From NCBI GenBank assembly GCA_001600455.1, contig BCKC01000002.1:5545682-5609681 (forward strand): DNA of 64,000 nt, given 5' to 3'. Every line of letters starts with the position of its first letter. The stretch's first letter is position 1. Source of the stretch: Endocalyx cinctus. Lineage: Eukaryota > Ascomycota > Sordariomycetes > Amphisphaeriales > Apiosporaceae. This document shows positions 12,179-24,893 of the stretch, one piece after another. The position numbers and the translations under genes are program-made. The notes beneath the pieces are model-generated. The model saw only the letters and a list, made by a program, of their open reading frames with translations, made no database searches and was not told the DNA's origin.

Positions 12179-13737
12179 ATTGAAGTTCAATGTTGTTATT
12201 AGGTGGGATAAGTATGAAAACTTTTCGAAACAAGTCTGATTCCCGTCTAGAGAATAATAAGCCGTCAATTGTAATTCACGTCAACTACTAGAGGAAAATA
12301 TGTGTCAGAGTTTTGGTACTCTAAGGTATGGTTGAATTTATATCTAGAGAACTTCTGATTAAAATTGAAAACTTACGACTGGGCTAACCATAAAAAATAT
12401 TTTAGGGAAGAAAAGGGGGGGTGACAGAAGTATCAAACTTACATATTGACACGTGGAAAATATATGGCTCAAATAAAGGGCTGCATCTACTTTTCAAGGG
12501 ATGAAATCGCTGGCATTTGTCTGTCAAGGGATAAACAAATTTATTGCAGCAGCGCACACGTGCGGGATATTCGTAGACTATTTCATTTATTAAATACAAT
12601 CCGGAGCGGCTCATTATAATGGCCTATACCGGGTTTGAGAGACATAAATAGCTTTTTACGGCGATCACTGAGAAGAGAGGGGCGTACACGAGAGAAGAGC
12701 GTCGTACTGAAGGTCTTCAGGAGTCAGAGCCGATCCGATCTTCAACTAAGGAAGGTAGTTTACTCCCACGAGTCCATTGCGTTTCCTGGGTTATCGTCTT
12801 GGCTTTCCATATAGAGAGGCGAAAAACACTCCGTCTTGCGATCTCGCCCATCTTGGGAGAAAACGGAAGCGCGTATTGGGAAAATACCAAGGGGCGGGTA
12901 TTCGAGGGGGAAAGGAAGTCAGGGCCGAGTTTGAATACGCAATTGGGGTAGGGTGAGAGAAAGGGAAAAAGAAAAGTGACGTTGATAGAGAGCAAAATCG
13001 TATTTAGCCGTATATGAGGTCGGTGGTCCATCACAGCTGGGGTAAATTGGGACATGACAGGGGTGGGATGCGCTCCCGTTCAACGTCTCCATCCGCATCA
13101 TTATCTATTAACATAAGAACGAATCAAATCTATGCTAAATGAAATTGTATCCAGTACTATGAAAGCCAAGGCTTGGGAGGCTGTATGTGCCTGCAACGAA
13201 GAAGATGATGCGATGCATGGGATGGTGATCCTGATTAGAAGTTGATCAGGTAAGTTTGACGTAGTTTACACGAAAAATGTATTGGTCAATTCCAGCAGAA
13301 TGGTGTGTATCTCTTTAGCATGTGCGCTGGTTTTTCCACCAGTTTATTCTGAACACGTGAAATGAAGTCTAATTAAGAAACATCGTGACTTCATCTCAAA
13401 GCGGAGTCGGTACGCGGACGGAGCTGGGCCGATTAGGGGATGCGGCGACTCGGACAATAAAAAAAGCCTCGTGACATTATGAGTCTAGGTCACGAAAGGG
13501 GTAAGATTCAAATTTGTAATTCTATAAATAGATGCTCATTAATTTTTAAGATGAAGTAACAGGTATTTTCGTGGTATCGTCAAGTTTTGATTTATTAGTG
13601 GCTAAGGTCTAGAACGATGCTTCGTATGCTTGGGCTAGGTAGTAATATTTACTTGGCAATGCGACCCGCTCGGAGGTTGGCTAATTATTATAAACAAAAA
13701 TTCTATGTTTTGGGGGGATAACCATGACGACAGAAAT
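12179..13737. other. Intergenic, divergent side of the AA8 gene
   Basis: About 1.5 kb without a supported gene; open frames on the minus strand near 12717-13101 have no family pattern. The first 500 bases should contain the AA8 promoter. Confidence 0.45.
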
Positions 13738-15366
13738 CTACAGTCTATAGCGGAAGCCAAATGTTTTCCAATCCGTTACATCCTCGTAATCCTCCGGGCG
13801 AAGCTGGACGTCGTGGATGGCGTCGCTCACATTTTGGCCATCTGCAACATCAATAACCTTGCCACCACCAACGGCACCCGAAGCTCCGGCGCTACCTTCG
13901 ACTCCTTCGCTTCGCTGTCTTTTCATGTTCGTCCACTGTAGGAATGCTCTCAAGATAAGCACCAATACCACCGCAAGGGAGTAGCAGATGAGAATGGCGC
14001 GGAAGGCCGTGGGGTACGTGGGCGATTCGTCTGACTTGAACAGTTGAGGGCCTGCAATATTGCCCGCACAGTAAGCAATGAAAAGCAGCGCTGTCATTGT
14101 CATCTTCTTCGTGACACCGCGAAAGTTGGACTGGACAAGAGATAGGAGAAGCGGTAACGACGATGGACCGGTAGATAGCAAGAAATATCCAAATAGAGAA
14201 GCACCATGCGGAATATTGTCACGTTTGGCGATCAAGGCAGAGCCAGTAACGGGTGGAAGAATAATGAGGGCAATTAGGATGCAATTCATAGATCGGAACC
14301 GACCCGCAAGCCAACCGGTAAGTGCGATCGAACCGGCAGATATCAGAGAATAAGGGATATTGATGAGCGTAGACTGCAGCGAAGTGAAGCCAAATGACTT
14401 GATGACCAAGTTGGCGAAGCTTTGAGTGCCACCGTTGGGGATCTGACAGAGCAGGGAAATGCTCCAGATCAGCCAAGTCTTCGGATCCTGGAAACACTCC
14501 ATCATTTGATCCCACTTCCAAACGGTATTTTCGGTCTTTCCGGTACCGGCAATCACGACACGGTCAACAGCCCATTGACGCTCTTCCGGGCTGAGGAACT
14601 TAGCCTTTGAAATGGAATCCGGCAACAAGAACAGCGGGGCGAAAGCCCACAAAAATGTGATGATGCCGAGAACGATATACATCCATCGCCACGGGTGTAC
14701 GTTATCCTCGATGTGACCGATGCCGAATGCCAGTAAAGACGACACAATACCGCCGATTGAATTGCCAGCGAACCAGATACCGGTCCTAGTGGGGATCTCG
14801 TCTCGGGTATACCATGTCGACGTGATGAACATCAATGCCGGCGAAGTCGTGGCTTCCGCAATTCCAAGAAAGAAGCGAACGGTGATTAAACCACCGTAAT
14901 TCGTGCACGCAGCCGTCAATCCAACGACGGCACCCCAGAAAAATGTGTTGGCGGTAATGTACTTGGCGACGGGCAATCGGGCAATAAGCAAGGTTGTCGG
15001 ATATGACCACAAAAAATATCCGAAATAAAAAACACTTCCGACCCAAGAATAATTGGTTCCGACAAGGTGGGTATCTTCTTTCAAACCAAAAACTGAAGCG
15101 CTGGAAAGGATGGTTTTATCCATGAAATTCAGCATGTAAGTAATGAAGAGAAGTGGCATGATCTGCCAATCAATGCGACGGATAATTTTCCGAGCTCTAT
15201 CTGCGTCGATCTCATGGCGATGATGATGCTCCTCGTTACTGGCGTCAACGGGTTGTGACCCCGATACTGAGACATCTTCGGGAACTGCCATGATTAATGG
15301 AGTTCGACTTGATGTCGAATCTGGACTATCTGAGCGACAATCCATACGTCGACGACGCGACGACAT
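13738..15366 (-). CDS. MFS transporter, allantoate permease / anion:cation symporter (Dal5-like) family
   Basis: A single uninterrupted frame of 542 aa from the ATG at 15366. It has an N-terminal cytosolic tail with a His-rich patch (EEHHHRHE), then RRIDWQIMPLLFITYMLNFM, which opens TM1 in the ACS/Dal5 family, followed by about 12 hydrophobic segments. GTNYSWVGSVFYFGYFLWSY and the FFLGIAEA region of TM4 are typical, as is the C-terminal motif EDVTDWKTFGFRYRL. The family imports organic anions such as allantoate, ureidosuccinate, nicotinate, pantothenate or small peptides; the substrate cannot be told from sequence alone. The length is normal and no intron is needed. Other Mets at residues 8 and 26 could start the protein, but the first fits a complete cytosolic tail. 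Confidence 0.93.
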   Translation of the reverse strand: MSSRRRRMDCRSDSPDSTSSRTPLIMAVPEDVSVSGSQPVDASNEEHHHRHEIDADRARKIIRRIDWQIMPLLFITYMLNFMDKTILSSASVFGLKEDTHLVGTNYSWVGSVFYFGYFLWSYPTTLLIARLPVAKYITANTFFWGAVVGLTAACTNYGGLITVRFFLGIAEATTSPALMFITSTWYTRDEIPTRTGIWFAGNSIGGIVSSLLAFGIGHIEDNVHPWRWMYIVLGIITFLWAFAPLFLLPDSISKAKFLSPEERQWAVDRVVIAGTGKTENTVWKWDQMMECFQDPKTWLIWSISLLCQIPNGGTQSFANLVIKSFGFTSLQSTLINIPYSLISAGSIALTGWLAGRFRSMNCILIALIILPPVTGSALIAKRDNIPHGASLFGYFLLSTGPSSLPLLLSLVQSNFRGVTKKMTMTALLFIAYCAGNIAGPQLFKSDESPTYPTAFRAILICYSLAVVLVLILRAFLQWTNMKRQRSEGVEGSAGASGAVGGGKVIDVADGQNVSDAIHDVQLRPEDYEDVTDWKTFGFRYRL

Positions 15367-17244
15367 AGTACTACATATACTTTTATCGAAGTAAATATCT
15401 CATCGTATCTTGTATTTCATTGACTCCACCCGGTACTGATAGGAGTGACGGCCGGTGATTGGTATGAATTGTGTATCTTTGACGAATCAGAGTCTCGGAT
15501 ACGTGATATATTCACTAAATTTTACGGCATGTAATCGTCTAAGCCGAAATTAGTTATATCTCGGATTATATGATGTTCCGTAAATGGTATTAAATTTTAT
15601 TCGTAATCCATCGACGAGTACCCTTGGAATTCAATTTATAATCCAGCATCGCTATCTTTTACGGATCTTGGCTTCCAAGCTCCAAAGAGAGACAGCTAGT
15701 CTAAGTCTCCCCCATCGATATACACAGCTTACGTCGTTCCCAAAGGTTTCAGTTTATCGGAGTCGGTAACGCCGTTAAATACCAAGCCAGACTAATTGAT
15801 TATTATTCGTGAATCGGCAGCTCGGCCTGCCAAGCTCTCGGCATTTAACCATATCCTTGATATAGTATGATATAGTGAAAAAAAAAAAAAGAAAAGGAGA
15901 AATATATGGGTCTTGATTATTCCACAATTGCTCCGTCTAGTTCATTTTCCCAGAGCTTCCATATCTTGCAAGTCGGATCTGTCGTTCTACCTATGAGGTC
16001 CCGCACATTATCCACCCATGCACGGTGAAATGCATAATATCATATCTTGTTCAAATCTATGTCTTTGACCACTATGTATAAGGATCAGGGTTACATCGCA
16101 GCAAAACCCGCATCTTCTAAATGAAGAAAATTAAGATTTCTAGTTCCAGCTTCCAGCCCTGCGGAACTCTTCGATATTAGACTCCGAACCCAACGATGCG
16201 AATTGCTTATAACTCAGCTTGTAGATCATTTCGATCCTTTGCTTCTTTAGTTCCAAGGAATGAAAGAGGGAAAGGGGGTGAGATAAATAAACAGACGAAC
16301 ACTGCATTTAGCCCAGCGAAGGGCGTACCCCTACTGCAGTGTTGCTCGTACCACGACTCGAAGCTGGGTTTACTAAGTCGAGGGGAGCGTTACTAGACTT
16401 ATAATCATTTGACGTTGTAAGACATCGGCTTTCATATAAAATTCAACAGGGCTATCGATTATGAAGTAGAAGAAATCTTTTCGCTCCGTAAGGGAATGCG
16501 GTTATCACAAGCCAAGTACTTTAGCATGGGGGATTGGCTCTCCAGTATTCCCATTTCAGCATCTACCAAGGCAATTTACTTCATAATTGTCAAACCATCA
16601 TTTCCAGATCCTTAAAAAAATAATCCTACGATGGGTATATGTCAAATAGCAGCGAGTAGTATAACTTTTTTTCATGCGGAGGAACTCAGTAAACTTCTCA
16701 ATCCTTGAACCAGATCCCAGGAGCTGTAATCGGGCGCCGTGATGGGTATATGCTGTGCCATAACAAGGGCTCTGTACCCCGACGACTCGACAAGGTTTCC
16801 ACGTTAGGATAATGTAAATCAATTATATAGCCAGAGACAGGATCAGGATCAGCATAGATGGCTAAGCGAAATGTCAGCTGGAAAACAGTCTTGGGGTCAG
16901 AGAGTATATGTAAGCGCCGAGCCTTCACCCCGAGCCCATTCCTGAGTTGGTAGGCACAAAGATCTTAGCAGTATTGGCATCATTATACGAAAACATGGGT
17001 GTCTCCCAATTTTCAGATTATCTGAAGCTGAGAAGTTCGGAAAAGGTCATGGCAAAAGATTATAAAAAGGAATGAATAACATCCAAGTTAACTTTTCTTC
17101 GCCCTCAAATCTTCAGCTCTCAAAGCACATCCTCCACTTCCCTCATACGTCCTCTGTTTCGCTAATTAAACGCGCGGATACGAAGTGTTTCAAGTCCTTC
17201 AAGCTATCAAGTCGTGTGATAATTCATAATAGACATCAACGACG
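15367..17244. other. Intergenic region with promoter of the LVIVD gene
   Basis: No gene supported in about 1.9 kb. It contains a short poly-A run near 15879. The right end holds a TATA box and a CT-rich leader for the gene at 17245. Confidence 0.5.
17061..17068 (+). promoter_or_regulatory. TATA box for LVIVD-repeat gene
   Basis: TATAAAAA lies 184 bases before the ATG at 17245, followed by CT-rich sequence suited to a transcription start and 5' leader. Position and sequence are the only support. Confidence 0.5.
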
Positions 17245-18719
17245 ATGAAGGCCTCTTTCACTTCTCTCCTCTTAGCCGCTATCGCTGGCGTAAATGCGTA
17301 TCCGTACCTGCAGAGTTCCACTCGGAGCCGAGCTGCCGCGTTTGGACCTGCGGAGCTGCAATCTTTCACAGCCAACGATGCCGTGTCTATGAATGTAGCG
17401 ATGGAGAGCAAGAGCAGTCACCGGGAAGCGCGACGGACCGAGGGCGTCTATGACCTCAACCGGTACGCTAAAGTCGGAGGTACCCCTTGTGTAAACGGTA
17501 CCGCTGGGGAGTATTCTTGCGAAAATGTTGACCTAATGGGCTTTCTACGTCACCAAGACATGGGCGCCTCGGTACTAGAGGGCAATGATATCTGGGGTAA
17601 GGCAATCTCACATCTTCATCGCGCTCGTAAATCATGACTAATGACAATTTCGTGGTTGCAGGTTGGACATTTGAGGATCGCGAATTCGGTATTGTTGGCC
17701 AAGCTGACGGCACCGCATTCGTCGAAGTCATGGCTGATGGTAGTCTGGTCTATCTCGGCCGTCTACCCACCCAAACCGATGCTTCCACGTGGAGAGACAT
17801 GAAAGTGATCAAGAACCACGTCTACATCGGCTCGGAGGCGGAGGGCCACGGTCTACAGATTTTTGACTTGGGTAGACTCCTGGATCTTGACCCAGAAACC
17901 CCAGTCACCTTCTCACTAGACACGTTGACCGCTCACTTCAGCGGTTTTGGCAGCAGCCATAACATTGTCGCTCACGAGGAGACTGATATGATCTACGCGG
18001 TCGGCACGGCCCGCTCTCTGTCCTGCCGCGGTGGTCTCTGGATGATCGACGTATCGAACCCAGCCCGGCCCCAGGACATGGGTTGCGTCTCGTCCGACGG
18101 ATACGTGCACGACGCCCAGTGCGTCATCTACGCGGGTCCGCAAGAGCAGTACCAAGGCCGCGAGATCTGCTTCAACTACAACGAGGACGCGCTAACCATC
18201 GTCGACGTCACGCGCAAGGGGTCCCCCGTCCAGCTGTCGCGCACGACCTACTCGGGCGCGACCTACACGCACCAAGGCTGGGTCGCCAACGCCGAGATGA
18301 CCCACCTGCTGCTGGACGACGAGCTCGACGAGCAGAGGTCCAACGGCGCGGCCGCCGACCAGCACACCACCACCTACATCGTCGATATCACGGACCTTAC
18401 CTTCCCCGTCTTCAAGTCCGTCTACAAGAGCCCCGTCAAATCCATCGATCATAATCAGTACGTGATCGACGGTAAGTCGTATCAGGCTAATTACGGCTCC
18501 GGCCTCCGCGTCGTGGACGTGAGCTCCGTCGGCGCAGACGATTCCGCCGCCGGGTTCTCGCAGGTGGGATTTTTCGACTGCAGACCTGAGGATGACGCCG
18601 TCGGCGGAGAGGCTTCCTTTGATGGCTCCTGGGGCGTTTACCCTTATTTCAAGAGTGGGTATATCCTTTTGAACAGCATCGAGCGTGGTGTTTATTCGTT
18701 GAAGTACACCGGCGCTTGA
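17245..18719 (+). CDS. Secreted LVIVD-repeat / choice-of-anchor B family protein
   Basis: Two exons, 17245-17596 and 17662-18719 (469 aa). The 65-nt intron starts GTAAGG, ends TTGCAG and carries a GACTAATGAC branch-like site. The N-terminus MKASFTSLLLAAIAGVNA is a clear signal peptide. The mature protein has repeated beta-propeller-like units: the exon joint at WGWTFEDREFGIVG, then GLQIFDLGRLLDLD, GLWMIDVSNPARPQDMG, DALTIVDVTRKGSPVQLS, TYIVDITDLTFPVFKS and LRVVDVSSVGADDS, ending GVYSLKYTGA. LVIVD-type repeats (PF08309) of this kind occur in secreted or surface proteins of bacteria and fungi; fungal copies are often annotated as a regulatory P-domain protein. The biochemical role is unknown. 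The second half is markedly GC-rich compared with the flanks. Confidence 0.88.
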
Positions 18720-20441
18720 AAAAAAAAAAATCATGAATAAGGGATCGAGGGTTAGAGGATGCGGATATTTTGGAGTGAACCAAAAATGATAAGATCAAGT
18801 CGATACATTTCGGCACCTCTCGGTCATTTTTATGGCCCTCTGTAATGGTAAAATGTAATAAAAATATAAAGTACAAACTAAATAAATTATCATAAAAGAA
18901 AAGGAGGTCCCTTTAACTTACTAGGTACGCATTGTTATGTAGATCAATCTAGGGCCGTCGATCATACTTTATTCTTAACAAGACATTTCCTATTTAACAC
19001 CCAACCTTCTTGATGCTTTGGTCAGCCATTGGCTCATTCTTAAATGATCGTTCATCATCAATAAAGACACCCATCAAGGTGCAGTTACCTTTTCTTTTTT
19101 TTTTCTGATTCATATACGATACACACGACAAACCATACCCGCAGATCACAAGGTTACCACATCCCACTCGTCCTACGTACCATGGTAGGAAATTTACGCA
19201 ATTTTGTCGTACCTGTTGTCTCTCGCGCCTGGGGAATTAACCGCAAGCGAGCGAACCAAACACGGCTTCTATCATCCGTCTAAGCCGTAAGTATCACGAG
19301 CTAGCGAACCAAGACGATGAGATTAGTCGACTAAAGCTTGAAGAAGCAGAATTTCATTCTATCACATGCAAGTATGTATCTCTAATCAGGGTTCGACATG
19401 GTAGGAAAGATACATATGCAGAGTAATCTACTTGTGAAAGCAAGACTTGCCTGTCCCTTTCATCTAGATAATGCGAGCATCAAATAAAACATACTCAACT
19501 TTATGAATAATAATCTTGTACTCGAACTCGCTTTCCTTTCCGCTCAAGTTCTTTATGGCGATGTAGTGCAGAATGAACTTAAAGATAACGGGGAGAAGAT
19601 TTCGATTATCCATCTACCTACCAGTCGTGCAAATTATGTAACTCCTTGCGCCTGTATCAAATATACTTGATAAACACTGTCCCTCCGCTGTCTGTAAGTA
19701 AATGTCGTATCAGTTGAAACGGAGACACGCATATTCGAGATCCGATCGATGTAAAACAAACGTACGGGAAAGAAGCGCGGTTACGCGAAGTTCGAAAGAG
19801 ATAACTGATATCTCATCAACTCTACATTATTAAACATCACGATGAATGGTGGCTGAGACAACGTGAACCAAACATAAACTTTTTTTCCTCCTCCCTAGAC
19901 GAGACATTGGATCCAGTATCCTCTGCCTCCCTTATTTGACGTAGTCAATTCCAGGAGAAAGAGATGAAGACCCTGCCAAGTCGGAACATTTCGTATATAT
20001 AACGATCTACACGCATGTTTCTTCGTCTTCTGAAACAGTGCAAAAATAAAAAAGCCACTTCGGCGTCATTCATCATCTACTTTTTTCTACCTTGTCTCCC
20101 ATTTTAAGTCGTGGCTTGTTTATTCTTCTTCTTTTCTTTACTTATAGAGAACTCGTGGTTTTTTCCTTGGCATTCATTTTTTCCCTTCCGTTTTATCTTG
20201 GCATCAATTATCATTTTTTTTTTCCATCCTCGCGACTTACTGCTGCTGCTGGACATTGAGCAAGCAAACTTTTAATCAGGGTTTTCAAGACATTGTATCT
20301 CGTCCGATCTGTTCGGTAGGGTAGGCAGTCGGCGTTCTTCTCGTTCCGCAAACCGGGCAGCGAACTGTGCTAGCAGTTTTCTTCCCCCGGAGACAAGATA
20401 GGGACAAAAGAAGGAGACGGGTCACATGATTCATCTATACC
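18720..20441. other. Intergenic region, long CT-rich promoter of the antiporter
   Basis: About 1.7 kb with no supported gene. A poly-A run follows the upstream stop codon. From about 20030 to 20230 the plus strand is strongly pyrimidine-rich, a common feature of fungal promoters of expressed genes. Confidence 0.5.
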
Positions 20442-22588
20442 ATGCCCACTCTCGATGTGAGCGAGTTGAACATAGTCGTTGCAGTACTCGGTATGTTCGT
20501 CGTCGTTCTATTATATCATTCCGCCGGACTATATACTAACCCAGGCGTGTAACACCCAAAGGTTCCTTCATAGTGTTATACGGCCTCGTAGCCGACAAGA
20601 TCAAAGGAGTATGGTACCTCGGCGAAGCCCGTAAGTCAACCCAGATCAAGGTAACCGGCCGAACAGCTAATCTCATAATGATGTCCAACAACGTGTAGTG
20701 CCGGCTTTCGTCATCGGCATGGTCCTGGGACCGATGGCGGCTAAATTTCTCGACGCTAATAAATGGGGGTCCGCTACGCCCGGTCAACAAGACGCCATTA
20801 CGTTAGGTATCATGCGTGTTATGATCGGGATACAGCTGTAAGAGATTTATCTATATTTCCCTCCTCTCTCCCCCTTTTGCTCTGGTGTAGAGAACTAATC
20901 TCATTAAAAAAACAACATCAGAGTCATAGCCGGCTACCAGCTCCCAGCGCAATATCCGCGCCACCGATGGAAGGAGCTCGTCATCTGCCTCATACCCATC
21001 ATGACGCTCATGTGGCTGCTCACCTCGCTATGCATCCTCGCGGCCATCCCGCACACCACCCTCCTAGCGACCATGGTGATCGCCGCGTGCGTGACGTCGA
21101 CCGATCCCATACTGTCGCAGGCCGTCGCGAAGGGCCCCTTCGCCGATAAATACGTGGCTCGTCCCTTGCGGGAGCTGATCTCGGCCGAGGCCGGCGCGAA
21201 CGACGGTTTCGCTTCGCCTTTTCTCATGCTCGCGGTCAATCTGATGCGCCTGAGCGAGATCAAGTACTACAGCCATTACGAGAATGTCCTGGTCGGGAAG
21301 AGGGGCGATCGGGGCGTTGGCGCGAGGACGGACGACGTGGCCCTCGCGATTGGAAATTGGGCCCTCGAGACCCTGCTGTATATCGTCACGCTCGCGGTCG
21401 CGTACGGGGTCGTATGTGGATTTTGCGCCCGTGTCGGAATTCGGTTTTCGTTGGCGAGGAAATGGATTGACACGGAGAGTTATCTGCTATTTCCAACTGC
21501 GTTAGGGGTATGTCTCGCCCCCACCGCCTTCATTACTTGACCTTCATACCCTCCCTCACAGAAGACCATGCCTCCCTATATTAGAGAACATTACTAATCC
21601 AGACCTGTTTAAAAAAAAATAGCTCTTTATTGTAGGTACCTGCGGCGCCCTCGGGACCTCCGATCTCCTAGCCTGCTTCGTAGCCGGGTGCGCTCTAAAC
21701 TGGGACGGGGCCTTCCTAGCGGAGACGGAGCGGCGTCACGACGAGGTGAACTCGTGCGTCGACGTGCTGCTCAACTTCGGCGGCTTCATGTACCTCGGCA
21801 GCGCTATACCCTGGACGCAGTTCCACCAGCCGGATACCACCGGTATCACGTACCCGCGGTTACTTGCTCTGGGGGTGCTCGTGCTCCTGTTCAGGCGGAT
21901 CCCGGCCCTGCTGATCACGTACAAGGGCATGCCGGGCGTGATCCGCGATTGGCGCGAGGCCGTCTTCATGGGCTATTTCGGCCCCATAGGCGTAGGGGCC
22001 GTTTATTACCTCCAGCATACGAGGTTACTGTTTCCTCCGTCGGAGGATGCGAGCCCGACGGAGAGAGACTTGCTTAATGCGCTGTGCCCAGGTACGTTGT
22101 TTTACCCTCACCTCTACCTGTCTTCACAGCCTAGGATAAGTGTTGAGGGGGCGGAGAGAAAAAAAAGACAGAAAAAGGACGTTCCTAACATTTGATTTAA
22201 CGCAGTCGTCTATTTCCTCGTCCTCTTCTCCATAATAGTGCACGGATTATCCATCCCCGTCCTGAGCGCGGTATATAGCTACTACGACGTAGCGCCGGTG
22301 ACGTCGGACGCGGTGGAGCTTCAGCGTCGCAGCATCTACGTGCCGACGCCGACGAACGCGTTCAAGGGCGATCGCAACACGTTCATCGCGTACAACCGGT
22401 TCTTCCGACCGCTCGCCTCCATGGCGAGCCTGCCCTTGCATCAGCATCATTGCCGAGGACGGCAGCAGAGCGACGCCAGCGACGAGACGGACGTCGATAG
22501 TAACTTGTCGACGGTGGATTTGGTGGAGCAGGAGAGGAAGAGGGAGGAGCTTATGCTGACGCAGAGGGCGGTGGGTGTGGCGCGATGA
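20442..22588 (+). CDS. Plasma-membrane Na+/H+ (K+/H+) antiporter, CPA1 family (Nha1/Sod2 type)
   Basis: Six exons: 20442-20490, 20562-20630, 20699-20837, 20922-21507, 21623-22091 and 22206-22588 (564 aa). Every junction keeps frame with GTATGT, GTAAGT, GTAAGA or GTACGT donors. The protein exchanges cytosolic Na+ or K+ for external H+ and sets salt tolerance and pH. Visible features: about 12 hydrophobic segments; CVTSTDPILSQAV; the ion-binding Asn-Asp pair in ISAEAGANDGFASPF (about residues 179-180); DLLACFVAGCALNWDG; and the late segment GPIGVGAVYYLQHTRLL. The start MPTLDVSELNIVVAVLG fits fungal homologues, which also begin just before TM1. The cytosolic tail after about residue 480 is short, nearer to fission yeast Sod2 than to the long tail of budding yeast Nha1. 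In exon 2 only the acceptor ending at 20561 works; the earlier AG at 20544 would bring in a stop. Confidence 0.93.
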
Positions 22589-24893
22589 GAAGACTGACGA
22601 TAGGATTGGGTTTAAAATAGATAGATATATCGGTTTATTTCTTTTTGGGATAGGGGCATTTTGAGCGGAAAAAGGAAGATTTTCGCTTAATGGATTTTAG
22701 GGTGTAACGAAATATTTTTAATTTGGTCCTCATGCTAGCATGGCTGGCTCATGCCGTAGGATATGGAATTTTTTGCTTTTCTCTATGATGTCTTTCTCTT
22801 ATTAAGCGATACATTCTCACCTTGTACCGACCTCGGTTATGATCAAATTGCCTTTTTCTTTTTCTTTCTTTTTTTTCTTTACCCAAGACGTGGAAAGTGG
22901 CGTCACTAGAAGATTTCAAACAGCCACAAAGAATGAATAGTCGAGATGTGCCTCGTTCACGTGGCCGATTTTGACCGGAAATAGTATATACATGACATTG
23001 GATCCATCTGACCAAGATGCAGAAGGTAGTTGTCGTCGTACAGCATATGTAGGTTTGACATTTATTCGTGTTACACTTTGGTAAAAGAAGGCGAGAGAGG
23101 GTTTGCTCACTCTGTTTGATTAGTTTGATTGAGTTCGGAAATTGAAAGAGGCGAAATGAAATGACACTATTCACGGCGGCGAATCCGGTGCCGGGCACGA
23201 ACACTTGAGATCATCTACTTTGGTGGCTCTTGGTCTTCTTCATCTCCGGTATAAAAAAAAGAAAAAAAAAAAGAAAAAGAAAAAACCGGCTAATTGATCA
23301 AAAGCGACTCGATATATGATGACGTTTATTCAAAAACGGTTCGGAGTAGAGTGGACGTTAAAGAGAAATTGAAATGAAAATGTCTTGGTAGTCCACAGAA
23401 TCAATAAGAGCAATCCTGGTAGATGCATACGTAGCACAATGCATTAACGATAGCCACCACCCTCCCACCAATGGCGTCGCATTTACTCCTTACACTATAT
23501 TTATACTAGGTTAATTAATTTTCTTAAAGGGAGCGTGTCAGCGTGAGTGTCAGCGTGCGCGTGTGCGTGTTACACTACTTTTGAAAATAAGTTTATTTTT
23601 ATTCTACTTTTTATTTTATTTTATTTTATTTATTTTATTTTCGTAGATTTTATCTAGAAGTTGTCGGTTAGTTAGACGTTAAATGTCAAATGCCAACCTT
23701 TGACTTAATTAAGTACGTACGATATGCCCCTTGTTAATAGACAATCGTAGTATACTTGTCCCAGTGGACGGTAATCTACGGATTATGTGGGATAACATGG
23801 GTTTTAATTAGTATTATATAGTGAGTAGTGTACTTGTACATTCCCTCAATTGGATCGGGTCGGTAGGACGGCACACTAAAGAAAGATAGAATAGACGAAT
23901 GCACAGACGAAACAGCATACGAAATAGCACTTAGCCCTATATTTTAGTACTATATTAAGTGTTTATAGGCTAGGACGTTACAGCGGCCCGCTATAAGTAC
24001 TTAGGTATATATCCCCGAATACCAAACTCTTGGAATATCCGCTTCGTAGGGAAATGTCCACCGCTGAACCGGTATATTATGTAGTGTACATACAAGTACG
24101 TATATTATGTAGGGATATACTCATCCGATCGTATGGTAACGATGCAATTACCAGCTTTGGAAAAGGAATAAGCAACAATTTCGATGTTCATTTTAATTGC
24201 CTACTTGGAATTAGCAAGGGAAAAAAAAATCAAAAAATCTTTTAACCAAATTTCTGTATCTTATCTAGATTCGATCCTTCGATCCCCATACTTTGTTACA
24301 TCCATATATCCACAGGTATAGATGTCGAATGTTACAGGGACAGGAAGAAAAAAAAAAAAAAAAAAGCCTCTTATCTCTTCTATTCACCTTCACACACCTG
24401 CTTACTTGCACGTTTTTCTTCCTTTCTTTTTTTCCCTCTCCTGTTTTTTTTTTTCTTCTTCCCTTTCTCTATCTCCGCGTCTTTACCTCCCTATATGACC
24501 TTCTTGTAATATGAGTGGCTGCTCTGAACTGAATAGGTGATCGATCAAATCCAGTTCTTTTGGGTACGGTGCTTACTCTAAGTAGATACCTAGGATAATT
24601 AACATTGATTACTGGGTATCATACCAAAAACCCCCCCATCCTTCAAGATATTTCAAATCAAAGAGAGAAATAAAAATCAAGCCACCATGCGACCTCTTAT
24701 CACATCCTGAAAATCACGAAAATCATCCAGTTCGACATTTTAAATTAGAACTCTTCATTTACCTATATGGCCAGTCCTTCTACTACAATATACTTTGACT
24801 CACTTTAGCCTATTGTAGCCGTTCATCACACTCGTTTTTCTTACTCTTTTCTTTTCTTTTTGTTTTTCTTCTCGTGATACCTGATTACCCACC
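22589..24893. other. Intergenic region with low-complexity DNA
   Basis: About 2.3 kb without a supported gene. It contains A-rich and ATTTT-type low-complexity blocks near 23256-23284 and 23590-23640, a poly-A run at about 24348-24365, and a CT-rich stretch at 24367-24480 and again just before 24894 that belongs to the promoter of the next gene. Confidence 0.5.

Noticed and set aside
12717..13055. A 112-codon minus-strand frame upstream of the AA8 gene
   Set aside because: No recognisable domain or signal peptide, and base composition like the surrounding intergenic DNA.
18083..18454. An Arg-rich plus-strand frame inside the LVIVD gene
   Set aside because: It is a +2 shadow of the GC-rich second exon.
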